The notes: a model not told the origin generated them from the letters alone. Counted from the stretch's first letter, positions 26,626 through 36,256 are shown. The stretch: DNA of 64,000 bases from an uncultured Pelagibacteraceae bacterium (GCA_902577525.1 CACGZG010000004.1:46775-110774); one strand, 5' to 3'. A program made the numbers and translations.

Positions 26626-27672
26626 ATGTCAAAGGTAAATTTGGGCATTATTGGCGGGGGTCAACTTGGCAGCATGCTTTCAACAGCTGCTAAAAAATTA
26701 AATATCAAAACAATAATTTATTGTGATGATATTGATGCACCTGCCCAAAATTTTTGTGACGAATTTATATTAGGAGAATATAACAATAAGGAAAAAATAG
26801 ATGAGTTCATTAATAAAGTAAATGTAATTACGTTTGAATTTGAAAATATTCCTTATGAGACACTAAACGAAATAAGTAAAAAAAAATTGGTATTACCTAA
26901 ACCTTCAATCAATAGAATTATACAACATAGGTTATCAGAAAAAGATTTCATCAATAATCTAAATATTCGAACTACTCGATATGCTTCTGTAGAAAAAAAG
27001 TCAGACTTAGAAACTTTAAAAGAGTTTATACCTGGAATTTTAAAGACATCCACAATGGGTTATGATGGTAAAGGACAATATCCTTTAAGAAATATTGAAG
27101 ATATTGAAAAAATAAATATTGATTTTTCAAAAGAATATATCATTGAAAAACTTGTAAAGCTTAAAAAGGAGATTTCAGTCATTATAACTAGATTTGGAAA
27201 TAATAATTATGAAATTTATGAACCAATAGAAAATATTCATGAGGATCAAATTTTAAAGTATTCAAAAATTCCAGCAGAAATTAGTGAAAATATATTTAAT
27301 CAATCAAAAGAATGGGCAATCATGATTGCTGAAGAGTTAAGATACATTGGAACTTTATGTATAGAATTTTTTATTGATAGAAATGATAACTTGTATGTTA
27401 ATGAGATTGCTCCAAGAGTTCATAATTCAGGTCATTTAACCATTAATGCATTTAATATAAGTCAGTTTGAAAATCATATTCGTGCAGTGTGCTCACTTGA
27501 AAAAATCCCAATTAAAAAATTGTCAAATGCAAAAATGATTAACTTAATAGGGAACCAGATTAAACCTTACAGAGAAAATTTAAAATTGAATGACAATGAA
27601 TTTTTCTTTGATTATTTAAAAAAAGAGATAAAAGACAAAAGAAAAATGGGTCATATAACAGTATTAACCTAA
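26626..27672 (+). CDS. purK: N5-carboxyaminoimidazole ribonucleotide synthase
   Basis: A 348-residue ATP-grasp enzyme with the N-terminal LGIIGGGQLGSML, the ATP-grasp core around LKTSTMGYDGKGQY (about 139-152) and the metal-binding VNEIAPRVHNSGH (about 257-269). It carboxylates AIR using bicarbonate and ATP, giving the PurE substrate. Its stop overlaps the start of the GNAT gene (TAATG). Confidence 0.96.
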   Translation: MSKVNLGIIGGGQLGSMLSTAAKKLNIKTIIYCDDIDAPAQNFCDEFILGEYNNKEKIDEFINKVNVITFEFENIPYETLNEISKKKLVLPKPSINRIIQHRLSEKDFINNLNIRTTRYASVEKKSDLETLKEFIPGILKTSTMGYDGKGQYPLRNIEDIEKINIDFSKEYIIEKLVKLKKEISVIITRFGNNNYEIYEPIENIHEDQILKYSKIPAEISENIFNQSKEWAIMIAEELRYIGTLCIEFFIDRNDNLYVNEIAPRVHNSGHLTINAFNISQFENHIRAVCSLEKIPIKKLSNAKMINLIGNQIKPYRENLKLNDNEFFFDYLKKEIKDKRKMGHITVLT

Positions 27673-28139
27673 TGCTAAAATCAATCGAGGGAAACTTTGA
27701 AAATCCAGAAGTTTTTGAACTTCTTACAAAACACTTTATTGAACTTAGGGCAGCTTCGCCAGAGGGAAGTGCTCATGTTTTAGATATTCCTGGTTTAAAA
27801 GTGCCTTCTATTAAATTTTGGAGTCTTTGGGAAAATCAAAAATTAGTTGGTAGTGGAGCATTAAAATTTTTAGATAACGAACATGGGGAATTTAAATCTA
27901 TAAGGGTACACGACAATTTTAGAAATAAAGGTTATGGTATTAAGGTTATTAATCATTTAATTAATGAAGCTATAAAATTAAAGATTAAGAAAATAAGTGT
28001 AGAAACAGGCGCAGGTGAATTTTTCAAACCAGCAAGAAAATTATTTAAAAAGTGTGATTTTAAGCCCTGTAAACCATTTGCACACTACAAAGAAGATGTA
28101 AATTCTCTTTATTTAACAAAACACATTAACAACAATTAA
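27672..28139 (+). CDS. GNAT family N-acetyltransferase
   Basis: A 155-residue GNAT protein. The acetyl-CoA loop is RVHDNFRNKGYGIKVINHLI (about 77-96; R/Q-x2-G-x-G/A type), followed by IKKISVETGAGEFFKPARKLFKKCDF, typical of YhgN/YafP-like acetyltransferases. The acceptor is unknown. It shares a TAATG junction with purK and may be cotranscribed. Confidence 0.85.
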   Translation: MLKSIEGNFENPEVFELLTKHFIELRAASPEGSAHVLDIPGLKVPSIKFWSLWENQKLVGSGALKFLDNEHGEFKSIRVHDNFRNKGYGIKVINHLINEAIKLKIKKISVETGAGEFFKPARKLFKKCDFKPCKPFAHYKEDVNSLYLTKHINNN

Positions 28140-28203
28140 AATTAATAATGATTTAAAAGATCAATTTTGTTGACAAATGTCTCAAAATTCTAAACAAAGC
28201 TAA

Positions 28204-28224
28204 AATACTTAAATAATAAGTATT
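28204..28224 (+). promoter_or_regulatory. Inverted repeat in the leader of the cold-shock gene
   Basis: AATACTTA and TAAGTATT (8 bp) flank an AATAA loop, about 26 bases before the cspA start codon. An AT-only hairpin of this kind would melt easily and could act as a temperature-dependent leader, as known for cspA mRNAs elsewhere. A TTGACA-like element lies upstream at about 28171. The role is inference. Confidence 0.3.
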
Positions 28225-28250
28225 AAATTAACGTAACAAAAAGTAAATAT

Positions 28251-28457
28251 ATGAGTCTACAAGGTAAAGTAAAATGGTTCAATCCAACCAAAGGTTATGG
28301 TTTTATTGAAAGAGAAGATAAAGAAAAAGATGTGTTTGTACATGTTTCAGCAGTAAGAGATGCTGGTATGAACGGTTTAGATGAGGGTCAAGCTTTGACT
28401 TTCGATGTTGAAGATGGTCCAAAAGGTCCTTCAGCAGTTAACTTAAAAACTGCATAA
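28251..28457 (+). CDS. cspA: Cold-shock protein, CspA family
   Basis: A 68-residue single cold-shock domain. RNP1-like KGYGFIERE (about 14-22) and RNP2-like DVFVHVSAV (about 27-35) are both present, as is the family start [13 protein letters not shown]. It binds single-stranded nucleic acid and would act as an RNA chaperone. It is monocistronic, with a roughly 110-base leader and an imperfect inverted repeat 3-prime of the gene (TATTGGC at 28474, GCCAATA at 28519). Confidence 0.96.
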   Translation: MSLQGKVKWFNPTKGYGFIEREDKEKDVFVHVSAVRDAGMNGLDEGQALTFDVEDGPKGPSAVNLKTA

Positions 28458-28555
28458 TTTTCATAACACTATTTATTGGCTGTAATAATTTTATTTAAAG
28501 AACAGTTTAAATTTTATGGCCAATAATCTATTCTTAACAAAAAAATTTTTAAATT

Positions 28556-29302
28556 ATGATTGGTATTCTTGGAGGAATGGGAACACAAGCTGGGCTTGAT
28601 TTCTGTAATAAACTAGCAATTCAATACAGAGGAAAAATTGACCAAGATTATCCTTTATTTTTTTTATATAACAAATCTAATATTCCTGGAAGACCAGAAT
28701 CAATCGGGAAATCAACAGGAAAACTTTCTAATAGATTTGGAAATATCTCATCAAAAAAAAAATATAAAAAAGTTTTAAAAAGTTTAGTGGAAGGATGTAA
28801 AAAATTAGAGAAAGCAAGTTGCAAATTTATTGTAATTCCATGTAATACTGCTCATTATTGGTACGAAGATCTACAAAAGAAAATTAAAATTCCAATTATT
28901 AATATGCCAAAAGAAGTATTTAACTATACAAAAAGAAAATGTAAAAAAAATTCAAAGATAGGTTTATTAGCAACTGAAGGAACTTTAAAAACAAAAGTTT
29001 ATGATAAAATTTTTAATAAGAATTATGAATTATGTTTTCCTAATACAAAACTACAAAAACAAAGTGTAAATAAAACAATTAAGGATGTAAAAATGGGCAA
29101 TGTAAAAAGAGCTGCGAAAAAAATTCAACCCGCAATTAATTATTTAATAAAAAAAAAATGTAAAAAGATTATTTTAGGATGCACAGAATTGCCAATTGCT
29201 ATTTTTGCTTTTAAATCCATCAATGCAGTCAAATCGTCAAAAATTTTCCTGGACCCTAATTTAATTCTAGCTAATGCGGCTATGAAAAAATATAAAAATT
29301 AA
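28556..29302 (+). CDS. Aspartate/glutamate racemase family protein
   Basis: A 248-residue Asp/Glu racemase-type protein. The N-terminal IGILGGMGTQAGLDF, the first catalytic Cys in IPCNTAHYW (about 97-105) and the second in LGCTELPIAI (about 206-215) are conserved. It would interconvert L and D forms of an acidic amino acid, most like YgeA/RacX broad racemases. The next gene starts directly after its stop, so they likely form an operon. Confidence 0.88.
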   Translation: MIGILGGMGTQAGLDFCNKLAIQYRGKIDQDYPLFFLYNKSNIPGRPESIGKSTGKLSNRFGNISSKKKYKKVLKSLVEGCKKLEKASCKFIVIPCNTAHYWYEDLQKKIKIPIINMPKEVFNYTKRKCKKNSKIGLLATEGTLKTKVYDKIFNKNYELCFPNTKLQKQSVNKTIKDVKMGNVKRAAKKIQPAINYLIKKKCKKIILGCTELPIAIFAFKSINAVKSSKIFLDPNLILANAAMKKYKN

Positions 29303-29743
29303 ATGAAACAATCTAAAGAACGTCCATATGTTTTATATGTTGCAGAAATTATCTATTCGCAAATATTTACAATTAAAAAAAAAAATCCAGAATTTTCAAA
29401 TATTGATGCGATAGATAACTTTATTGGCTCAGAAATCTATAATGAAATAAGTAGTGGTAAATTTCATGATAAATGGTTCGATGAACTTTCAAAAAATAAC
29501 TTTATAGACAAAAAAACAAAAAAGAAAATTCCAGAAGAAACATTAAGACTTCTTCAAGTTCAAAAAGATATGATGATAAAACAACTAATTCAATTTCCTA
29601 ACTTATATTATGCAAAAAGTCATTACCCATTAGAAATTTCTCAAAGAGCCTTTGATCATTTATGGAGAATGTGTGAAAGTTACGAGTTGTGGTGTAAAGA
29701 AACTAAACAACCTGAATTGGTAAATCTAAATATTATTGATTAG
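29303..29743 (+). CDS. Uncharacterised protein downstream of racemase (146 aa)
   Basis: A soluble 146-residue protein with no recognised domain, mostly helical by composition. A conserved-looking core is YYAKSHYPLEISQRAFDHLW near residue 107-126. It begins at the base following the racemase stop. It ends overlapping the 3-prime end of the convergent lipoprotein gene by 11 bases. Function is unknown. Confidence 0.6.
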   Translation: MKQSKERPYVLYVAEIIYSQIFTIKKKNPEFSNIDAIDNFIGSEIYNEISSGKFHDKWFDELSKNNFIDKKTKKKIPEETLRLLQVQKDMMIKQLIQFPNLYYAKSHYPLEISQRAFDHLWRMCESYELWCKETKQPELVNLNIID

Positions 29744-30044
29744 ATCTTTTTAAAATTGCTCCTGTTTGGTCTATTTTATTTTTCACAAGAATATAGAAAT
29801 CTTCACTTTCCAAAGTTTGTTTTTGAATGTTTTTTTCACTCAGTGTAACTTCTTTGACATTTTCTATAGGCGTTTTTCCTGTATAGGCTGTTATCATCTC
29901 GTTAGATCCATATGACAATGCTGCTTGAAAAGTATTTCCAGTTGAAGATAAAGTATAAGCAGGACCTAACATTGCAGAAGGTGATGTACATCCAGAAATA
30001 AAACTTGCAGCTAACGAGATTATAATTATCTTTTTATGAATCAC
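29733..30044 (-). CDS. Small putative lipoprotein
   Basis: The track ORF begins at 30119, but a GTG at 30044 gives an N-terminus of MIHKKIIIISLAASFISGC, a textbook lipoprotein signal with lipobox FISGC and a short basic n-region. That start is preferred (103 residues); the first 25 residues of the longer frame do not resemble a signal. The mature part has no recognised domain. It stands alone between convergent and divergent plus-strand genes. Function is unknown, probably inner face of the outer membrane. Confidence 0.6.
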   Translation of the reverse strand: MIHKKIIIISLAASFISGCTSPSAMLGPAYTLSSTGNTFQAALSYGSNEMITAYTGKTPIENVKEVTLSEKNIQKQTLESEDFYILVKNKIDQTGAILKRSNQ

Positions 30045-30179
30045 TCCAAGGAAGCTTAAGCATTTCAATATACAACTCAAGGTAGAATTTAAATGTTGAA
30101 TTAAGTGATTAATTTTCATTGATAAATTTAACTAAATTTGGGAAACGAATGTAAGCTCAATTTATTTATAAAGCCTAAA

Positions 30180-31028
30180 ATGATCAGAATTTATCCATTT
30201 ATTTTTATTTTGTTATGGTCATCTGCTTTCATTACAACAAAGCCAATCGTTGATAATAGTGATCCTTTTGCAGCTCTAACATTTCGATTTTTTATTGTGG
30301 CAATAGGATTTTATTCATTTTCAATTTTTTTAAATCAGTCAGTGCTAGTTAAAAGAAAAAATGTTATCGAGTCAGTTTTAAGTGGTGTTTTATTTCATGG
30401 ATTTTATTTGGGAGGCGTTTTTTTTTCAATTTCAATTGGGATGCCAGCGGGAATAGCTGCTTTGATAGTTACATTGCAACCAATTTTAACAAATTTACTA
30501 AGTGGTCCAATTTTAAATGAAAAAGTAACATTAAAACAATGGATTGGTGCTTTTTTAGGTTTCATTGGTGCTTCATTAGTTTTAGGATTAGATATAGGTT
30601 CGAAAATACCTTTTTTAGGTTTAGTGGCCACTTTAGTTGCTTTAATTTCAATTACAGCGTCCACTATTTGGCAAAAGAAATTAAGTAATAATTTACCCTT
30701 ATCGGTAAGTAATTTTTATCAAGCTGTTGGTGGATGTTTATTCCATGTAATAATTGTGATTTTTTTTGCAAAAGCATCCATAAATTTTTCATCAACTTTT
30801 TTAATAGCGATGAGTCATCAAATTTTTCTAGTTTCATTTGGAGCATTTACAATTTTAATGTTTTTAATAAAAAAAAATTCAGCAAGCAAAACGGTTTCAA
30901 TATTTTTTTTAATACCAGCTGTTTCAGCTATAATGGGTTGGTTTTTTCTCGACGAAATATTAACCAAAATTGATGTTATTGGTTTTATTATTGCAACTAT
31001 CGGTGTGTATATTGCTACTAGAAAATAA
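30180..31028 (+). CDS. EamA/DMT family transporter
   Basis: A polytopic protein of about 282 residues from the ATG at 30180 (MIRIYPFIFILLWSSAF). The track start at 30138 adds a polar leader and is less likely. About ten membrane helices in two EamA repeats are seen, the first with LLWSSAFITTKP and an LQPILTNLLS segment, the second with FFLIPAVSAIMGWFFLDE. It probably exports a metabolite or amino acid. Its stop is 2 bases from the stop of convergent soxG. Confidence 0.88.
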   Translation: MIRIYPFIFILLWSSAFITTKPIVDNSDPFAALTFRFFIVAIGFYSFSIFLNQSVLVKRKNVIESVLSGVLFHGFYLGGVFFSISIGMPAGIAALIVTLQPILTNLLSGPILNEKVTLKQWIGAFLGFIGASLVLGLDIGSKIPFLGLVATLVALISITASTIWQKKLSNNLPLSVSNFYQAVGGCLFHVIIVIFFAKASINFSSTFLIAMSHQIFLVSFGAFTILMFLIKKNSASKTVSIFFLIPAVSAIMGWFFLDEILTKIDVIGFIIATIGVYIATRK

Positions 31029-31030
31029 AT

Positions 31031-31612
31031 TTATATTGCCTTGTATCCAAATTCCAAACAAGAGTCTGTAATAGAGTGATATAATGACTCACCAAAACTT
31101 CTAAGACCAGATATTCTTGCTTTTTTTGGATTATCTGAAATAAAATCAATTGTGATATTAATCCCGTTATAAACTGAATTTGCACAATCACCAGACTTAA
31201 AAGAACTTATATCTAGTGGACAACCTTTTTTAAGTATTTCATTAACTAAGTTTCCCTCTAACTCAATTATTGTTCTGGAATGTGAGATATCTGTTATTGC
31301 AAAGTCTAATTCATTAAATTTTTTTTTTTCTTTTTCAATTAAATTTAAGTTAGAGGAAAAAACTAACCAATTATTTGGTCCTAACCATAATATTCTAGTA
31401 TTTGAATTTGAAGATGATTTAAGTGAAGATGGTAAATTTAATTCATCTACATGTATATTTGAAATATCGAAATTCGAATTTTTAAATTTTGCTATTTGAA
31501 ATATTAATAATTTATTTACTTCAGAAACCTTCAGTAAATCATTATCATTTTTACCACTATAATCTCCAAACTTTCCAGTTTTGTGAACAAAATTTAACGG
31601 TGAAATATGCAT
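31031..31612 (-). CDS. soxG: Sarcosine oxidase gamma-subunit family protein
   Basis: A 193-residue SoxG-type protein, a GcvT-like fold subunit. SRTIIELEGNLVNEILKKGCPLD (about 110-132) resembles the SoxG core where the protein binds near the folate site. It overlaps the soxA gene by one base. In the heterotetramer (SoxBDAG, or the homologous N-methylglutamate dehydrogenase MgdABCD) this subunit stabilises the folate domain. Weakly conserved family, so the call leans on its operon. Confidence 0.85.
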   Translation of the reverse strand: MHISPLNFVHKTGKFGDYSGKNDNDLLKVSEVNKLLIFQIAKFKNSNFDISNIHVDELNLPSSLKSSSNSNTRILWLGPNNWLVFSSNLNLIEKEKKKFNELDFAITDISHSRTIIELEGNLVNEILKKGCPLDISSFKSGDCANSVYNGINITIDFISDNPKKARISGLRSFGESLYHSITDSCLEFGYKAI

Positions 31613-34608
31613 TATGATCTCACTCTCTTTCCCTCACGATCAACATAATGAGATGAGATTATTTCAACCTCAATTGCAGTTTTTTTTAATGGAGAAACTG
31701 CAAATAATTTTTTTCCAATCATATTTTTACCATCTTTTACTATTGCTAATGAGAATGGATTATTATTTTCAACACTCCAACAAGATGAGGATACATGTCC
31801 TAGTTTTGGATTAGGAAGTTTTGCATTTTTATCAACAACTAAATGAGATCCTTCTGGAATAGTGGATTTTTTATCTGTTGGAACGAGACCAACAATTTTT
31901 TGTCTATCTGCTTTGTTAAATGCTTCTTTTTGAAGAGATCGTTTACCAATAAAATCTTTTTTCTTTGATACTAAGCCCTCTAATGAAACATCATAAGGAA
32001 CCGTTCTACCATCTAACTCTGGCCCTGCCACATGTCCCATTTCAATTCTTAAAGTTGATAGAGCCTCGGTCCCGTATGGTTGAATATTAAAATCTTTTCC
32101 AATTTCCATCATCTTTTCCCACATAAAAAGACCATGATCTGACTCAACGTTTATCTCATATGCAAGTTCGCCAGAAAAAGAAATTCTGAATATTTTGGCT
32201 TTTACTCCAAATAAATCACCTTCTATGTAACCCATAAAAGGAAGGGCTTCATTACTTACATTAATATTAGGAAATAATTTTGCCAACACATCTCTTGATT
32301 TTGGACCTGCAAGTGCAGCTCCAGCCCATTGTTCTGTTGTTGAAACAACATTCACGTTTAATTCTGGCCAAACAATTTGTAAATAATATTCTAGATGAGA
32401 CAAAACATTTGCAGCTTGAGCAGTCGTTGTGGTCATATGATAATGATTTTCAGAAATTCTGGTAGTTGTTCCGTCATCCATTACTATTCCATCTTCTCTT
32501 AACATCACGCCGTACCTTGCTTTACCAACAGGAAGTTTTAACCAAGCATTCGTATATACTCTGTTTAAAAATTCTGCAGCATCTGGTCCTTTGATGTCAA
32601 TTTTTCCTAGTGTGGTTACATCACAAATACCTACATGCTCTCTTACATTTTTTGCCTCTCTTTTTGAAGCTTCAAACAAATTTTCTTTTCCTTGTTTGTA
32701 ATATCTTGGTCTTTTCCAAGCTCCAGCGTCAACAAAGACTGCATTATTTTTTTCATGCCATGTATGCATTGGAGTTTTTCTTGTAGGCATATACTCCATA
32801 TCAACCTCTCTTCCAACAATTGTACCAATTGTGATTGGAGTAAACGGAGGTCTAAAAGTGGTGTGACCGACCTGAGGAACTATTTTTTTTTCAACATCAG
32901 CAACTAATTGAAGACCGTTAAGATTGCTTGTACGACCTTGGTCGGTTGCCATTCCTAAGGTTGTGTATCTTTTCACGTGTTCAATTGATCTGTAACCTTC
33001 ACGTAAAGCAACTTCAATGTCTGAAACAGCAACATCATTTTGAAAATCTACAAAACGTTTAAAATTCTTACCCTTTGGCATAGGAGAACACCAAAATTTG
33101 TCATGTGAATTTTTTTTAGATTCGTTTGAATTAGGAGTTGAAGTGGAGTTATTTTTTTTAGTGATATTTTTTGAGACTTCAAATCCAATTTTAAAACCCT
33201 CTTCTAAAGTATCTTTTAAAGTAAAAGTCCCCTTAGAGGCTCCAATGGATATTTCATGTTGTTTCGATTTGTCTGGAATGAAAGCATCTATTTGATCATT
33301 AAACTTAAGTTTATTGCCAGACTGTGATGCTAAATGAACAGTAGGTGTCCAAAAACCAGATACACATATACAGTCACAATCAATTTTCTCATTATTTTCA
33401 AACCCAGTTTTATCTTTATTTAATTTTCCGATTTGTGCTGATTTTACTTTTTTGTATCCATTTGCAGCAATTACAGCGTGAGAAAATTTAATTTTAATAT
33501 TTTGATTTTTAGCAGCATCAATTAGTTCAGATGATTGTTCTTCTCTTGTGTCTAGAATAATTGGATCAATTCCTTGTTTTTTAAATTCTAAAGCTGTTTC
33601 ATATGCGCTATCATTATTTGTAAATATTAAAGGTTTCTTGCCAACTAATACTCCATACACTTTAATATACTCTTTTGCAGCAGCTGACAAAAATACACCT
33701 GGAGTATCATTGTTACCAAAAACTATTGGTCTTTCTATTGAACCTGTAGACAATAAAACTTCTTTAGCTCTAATATACCACAATCTTTGTCTCGGAGTAT
33801 GCTTAGGCTTATCTTTTAAGTGATCACCAGTTCTCTCAAACATAACCATCATGTTGTGATCATAATATCCAAAAACTTGTGATCTATTTTTTACAATCAC
33901 ATTTGGCATCTCTTTTAACTCAGTTATGATTTTATCTGCCCATTCCTTACCTGATAAATTATCTATAGTAACATCGTCTATTAACAAAGACCCACCAAAC
34001 CTAGGTTTATCTTCAGCAAGAATAACTTTTGCACCATTCTTTGCTGCTGAATAAGCACTAGATAAGCCAGCAGGTCCAGATCCAGTTACAAGTAAATCAC
34101 AATATTCATATTTATGTTCGTATCTTTCTCTATCCTTTTCTATTGATGCAATACCAAGACCAGCTGCCTTTCTTATAAATGGTTCATAAACCTTGTACCA
34201 AAAACTTTTTGGCCACATAAAAGTTTTATAATAAAAACCTGCTGGAAAAAACTTATTCAAAAAATTATTTATAGCTCCAATATCAAATTCTACAGAGGGC
34301 CAACAATTTTGACTTGTGGCTTCAATACCCTCAACTAATTCAATTTCAGTTGCATTTACATTAGGCTCTGAATGATTATTTAATTTAACTTGTAATTTTG
34401 CATTAGGTTCATCTACACCTGCACCAAAAAAACCTCTTGGTCTATGATATTTAAAACTTCTACCAACTAAATGAACACCATTAGCAAGCAAGGCTGAAGC
34501 CAATGTGTCACCTTCATAACCGATATATTTTTTACCATTAAACTTAAAAACAATTTCTTTGTTTCTATTAATTAACCCCTCATTATTTAAACGATGTGAT
34601 TGACTCAT
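31612..34608 (-). CDS. soxA: Sarcosine oxidase alpha-subunit family protein (or N-methylglutamate dehydrogenase large subunit)
   Basis: A 998-residue SoxA-type protein. An N-terminal 2Fe-2S-like fold (about 1-110) with YEGDTLASALLANG, a nucleotide-binding domain with TGSGPAGLSSAYSAAK (about 174-189) for NAD, and a C-terminal GcvT domain (from about 600; RREHVG-type sequence CDVTTLGKIDIKGPD) that binds THF. It oxidises N-methyl groups to methylene-THF with the other subunits. MgdC of the N-methylglutamate pathway is homologous, and the nearby mgsABC and gmaS-type genes make that function equally likely. Confidence 0.92.
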   Translation of the reverse strand: MSQSHRLNNEGLINRNKEIVFKFNGKKYIGYEGDTLASALLANGVHLVGRSFKYHRPRGFFGAGVDEPNAKLQVKLNNHSEPNVNATEIELVEGIEATSQNCWPSVEFDIGAINNFLNKFFPAGFYYKTFMWPKSFWYKVYEPFIRKAAGLGIASIEKDRERYEHKYEYCDLLVTGSGPAGLSSAYSAAKNGAKVILAEDKPRFGGSLLIDDVTIDNLSGKEWADKIITELKEMPNVIVKNRSQVFGYYDHNMMVMFERTGDHLKDKPKHTPRQRLWYIRAKEVLLSTGSIERPIVFGNNDTPGVFLSAAAKEYIKVYGVLVGKKPLIFTNNDSAYETALEFKKQGIDPIILDTREEQSSELIDAAKNQNIKIKFSHAVIAANGYKKVKSAQIGKLNKDKTGFENNEKIDCDCICVSGFWTPTVHLASQSGNKLKFNDQIDAFIPDKSKQHEISIGASKGTFTLKDTLEEGFKIGFEVSKNITKKNNSTSTPNSNESKKNSHDKFWCSPMPKGKNFKRFVDFQNDVAVSDIEVALREGYRSIEHVKRYTTLGMATDQGRTSNLNGLQLVADVEKKIVPQVGHTTFRPPFTPITIGTIVGREVDMEYMPTRKTPMHTWHEKNNAVFVDAGAWKRPRYYKQGKENLFEASKREAKNVREHVGICDVTTLGKIDIKGPDAAEFLNRVYTNAWLKLPVGKARYGVMLREDGIVMDDGTTTRISENHYHMTTTTAQAANVLSHLEYYLQIVWPELNVNVVSTTEQWAGAALAGPKSRDVLAKLFPNINVSNEALPFMGYIEGDLFGVKAKIFRISFSGELAYEINVESDHGLFMWEKMMEIGKDFNIQPYGTEALSTLRIEMGHVAGPELDGRTVPYDVSLEGLVSKKKDFIGKRSLQKEAFNKADRQKIVGLVPTDKKSTIPEGSHLVVDKNAKLPNPKLGHVSSSCWSVENNNPFSLAIVKDGKNMIGKKLFAVSPLKKTAIEVEIISSHYVDREGKRVRS

Positions 34609-34874
34609 TTGATTTCTTCATTAATTTTAGCAGTTTTAAAAATTTCGTGAGTAACAGTATCTCTTTGAACTCTAAACCATTGTCTACAGCCAGCGATATG
34701 ATGCCATAACTCTATATGTTTTCCTCTCGGGCTTTTTCTTAAATAAACAAACTCGTCCCATTTTTCATCAGTTACTTCTTGATTTAATTGTGGTCTCACA
34801 ACTGTTCCATCTCCACCATAGGCAAATTCTTTTTGTGATCGATCTCCACAATATGGACACTTGATATTAAGCAT
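34605..34874 (-). CDS. soxD: Sarcosine oxidase delta-subunit family protein
   Basis: An 89-residue SoxD-type protein with a zinc site: CPYCGDRS near residue 5 and HHIAGCRQWF near residue 58. The second half RVQRDTVTHEI is typical. It bridges the subunits of the heterotetramer. It overlaps soxA by 4 bases and abuts soxB directly, in the standard order B-D-A-G. Confidence 0.93.
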   Translation of the reverse strand: MLNIKCPYCGDRSQKEFAYGGDGTVVRPQLNQEVTDEKWDEFVYLRKSPRGKHIELWHHIAGCRQWFRVQRDTVTHEIFKTAKINEEIK

Positions 34875-36131
34875 TTATGAAATCCAAGTTTTTGTTCCTA
34901 GACCTTTTTCGTCCAACAAATATCCTTTTGAAAATCTATCAAGACTAAAACCCTCATTTAATTCATGAACTCTATCCTGAGCGATAGTGTGAGCAAAAGT
35001 CCAGCCAGAAGATGGTACAGATTTAAAACCACCATAACACCAACCACAATTTAAATATAATCCCTCTATATGTGTCTTGTCAATTATTGGTGAACCATCC
35101 ATTGACATATCCATAATACCACCCCAAGTTCTGAGCATTTTTAATCTGCTTAAAAAAGGAAACAATGCTATCCCTCCAGTTAATACATGTTGAATAGTTG
35201 GTAAATTACCTTTTTGAGCATAGCTATTATAACCATCGAGATCTCCGCCCATAACCATTTCACCTTTATCAGATTGACTAATATAAAAATGTCCAGCACC
35301 AAAAGTTACAACTCCATCTAATACTGGTTTAACTGGTTCAGAGACACAAGCTTGAAGTAAATGAGTTTCTATTGGCAATGTCATATTTAATTTTTCTGCT
35401 AAAATATTTGTACTACCTGCAACACAAAGTCCTATTTTTTTTGTTTTTATATCGCCTCTGGATGTTCTAACTCCTAAAATTTTTCCTCCCGAGACATCAA
35501 ATCCAGTTACCTCACAATTTTGTATAATATCTACCCCCATAGAGTCAGCTTGACGAGCATAACCCCACGCAACAGCATCATGTCTAGCTGTACCTGCACT
35601 TGGTTGAGCAAGACCTCCAAAGATTGGGTATCTTACATCCTCTGAAAAATCTGCCATTGGAATTATCTTTTTAACTTCATCTCTATTCAACAAGACTGCA
35701 TCTATCCCGTTTAATCTCATCGAGTTTCCTCTACGAGCATATGCATTCATTTGTGCATCCGAGTGAGCTAAGTTTATAATCCCCCTTGGCGAAAACATTA
35801 CATTGAAATTTAATTCCTGGGACATGTTTCTCCATAAATTCATTCCAAATTCGTTAAACCTCGCATTATCATCGTACATAAAGTTAGATCTAATTATTGT
35901 TGTATTTCTTCCAATATTTCCTCCACCGATCCATCCCTTTTCAATCACAGCTATATTTGTAATTTTATGTTCTTTTGCTAAATAATACGCTGTTGCTAAA
36001 CCATGACCTCCTCCTCCAATAATAACTGCATCATACTCACTCTTGGGATTAGGATCTTTCCAAGCTAAGTCCCATTTTTCATGATTTGAAAAAGCGTTCT
36101 TGATTAAGCTAAATATTGAATATTTTTGCAT
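34875..36131 (-). CDS. soxB: Sarcosine oxidase beta-subunit family flavoprotein
   Basis: A 418-residue SoxB-type FAD/FMN protein. AVIIGGGGHGLATAYYLAK (about 35-53) is the FAD motif and SAGTARHDAVAWGYAR (about 188-203) contains the His expected for covalent FMN. It oxidises the N-methyl substrate and passes electrons to the alpha subunit or to oxygen. It is the first gene of soxBDAG, divergent from fhs across 125 bases, so N-methyl oxidation and formyl-THF synthesis or removal genes share a control region. Confidence 0.93.
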   Translation of the reverse strand: MQKYSIFSLIKNAFSNHEKWDLAWKDPNPKSEYDAVIIGGGGHGLATAYYLAKEHKITNIAVIEKGWIGGGNIGRNTTIIRSNFMYDDNARFNEFGMNLWRNMSQELNFNVMFSPRGIINLAHSDAQMNAYARRGNSMRLNGIDAVLLNRDEVKKIIPMADFSEDVRYPIFGGLAQPSAGTARHDAVAWGYARQADSMGVDIIQNCEVTGFDVSGGKILGVRTSRGDIKTKKIGLCVAGSTNILAEKLNMTLPIETHLLQACVSEPVKPVLDGVVTFGAGHFYISQSDKGEMVMGGDLDGYNSYAQKGNLPTIQHVLTGGIALFPFLSRLKMLRTWGGIMDMSMDGSPIIDKTHIEGLYLNCGWCYGGFKSVPSSGWTFAHTIAQDRVHELNEGFSLDRFSKGYLLDEKGLGTKTWIS

Positions 36132-36256
36132 AATTGAATTTTATAATAATGAATATAAATAGTTCATATTTTTTTTATATATAATTTTTAGATATTTCCA
36201 AAGGCTCTAAAAAGAGATACTAATCAACCAATTTTATATATTTTAAAAGATATTAT

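Noticed and set aside
28474-28525. TATTGGC/GCCAATA inverted repeat after the cold-shock gene
   Set aside because: The loop of nearly 40 bases and lack of a T-run make a terminator unlikely; kept only as a remark.
36132-36256. Possible riboswitch between soxB and fhs
   Set aside because: No glycine, SAM or THF riboswitch core could be recognised; the spacer looks like a plain divergent promoter region.
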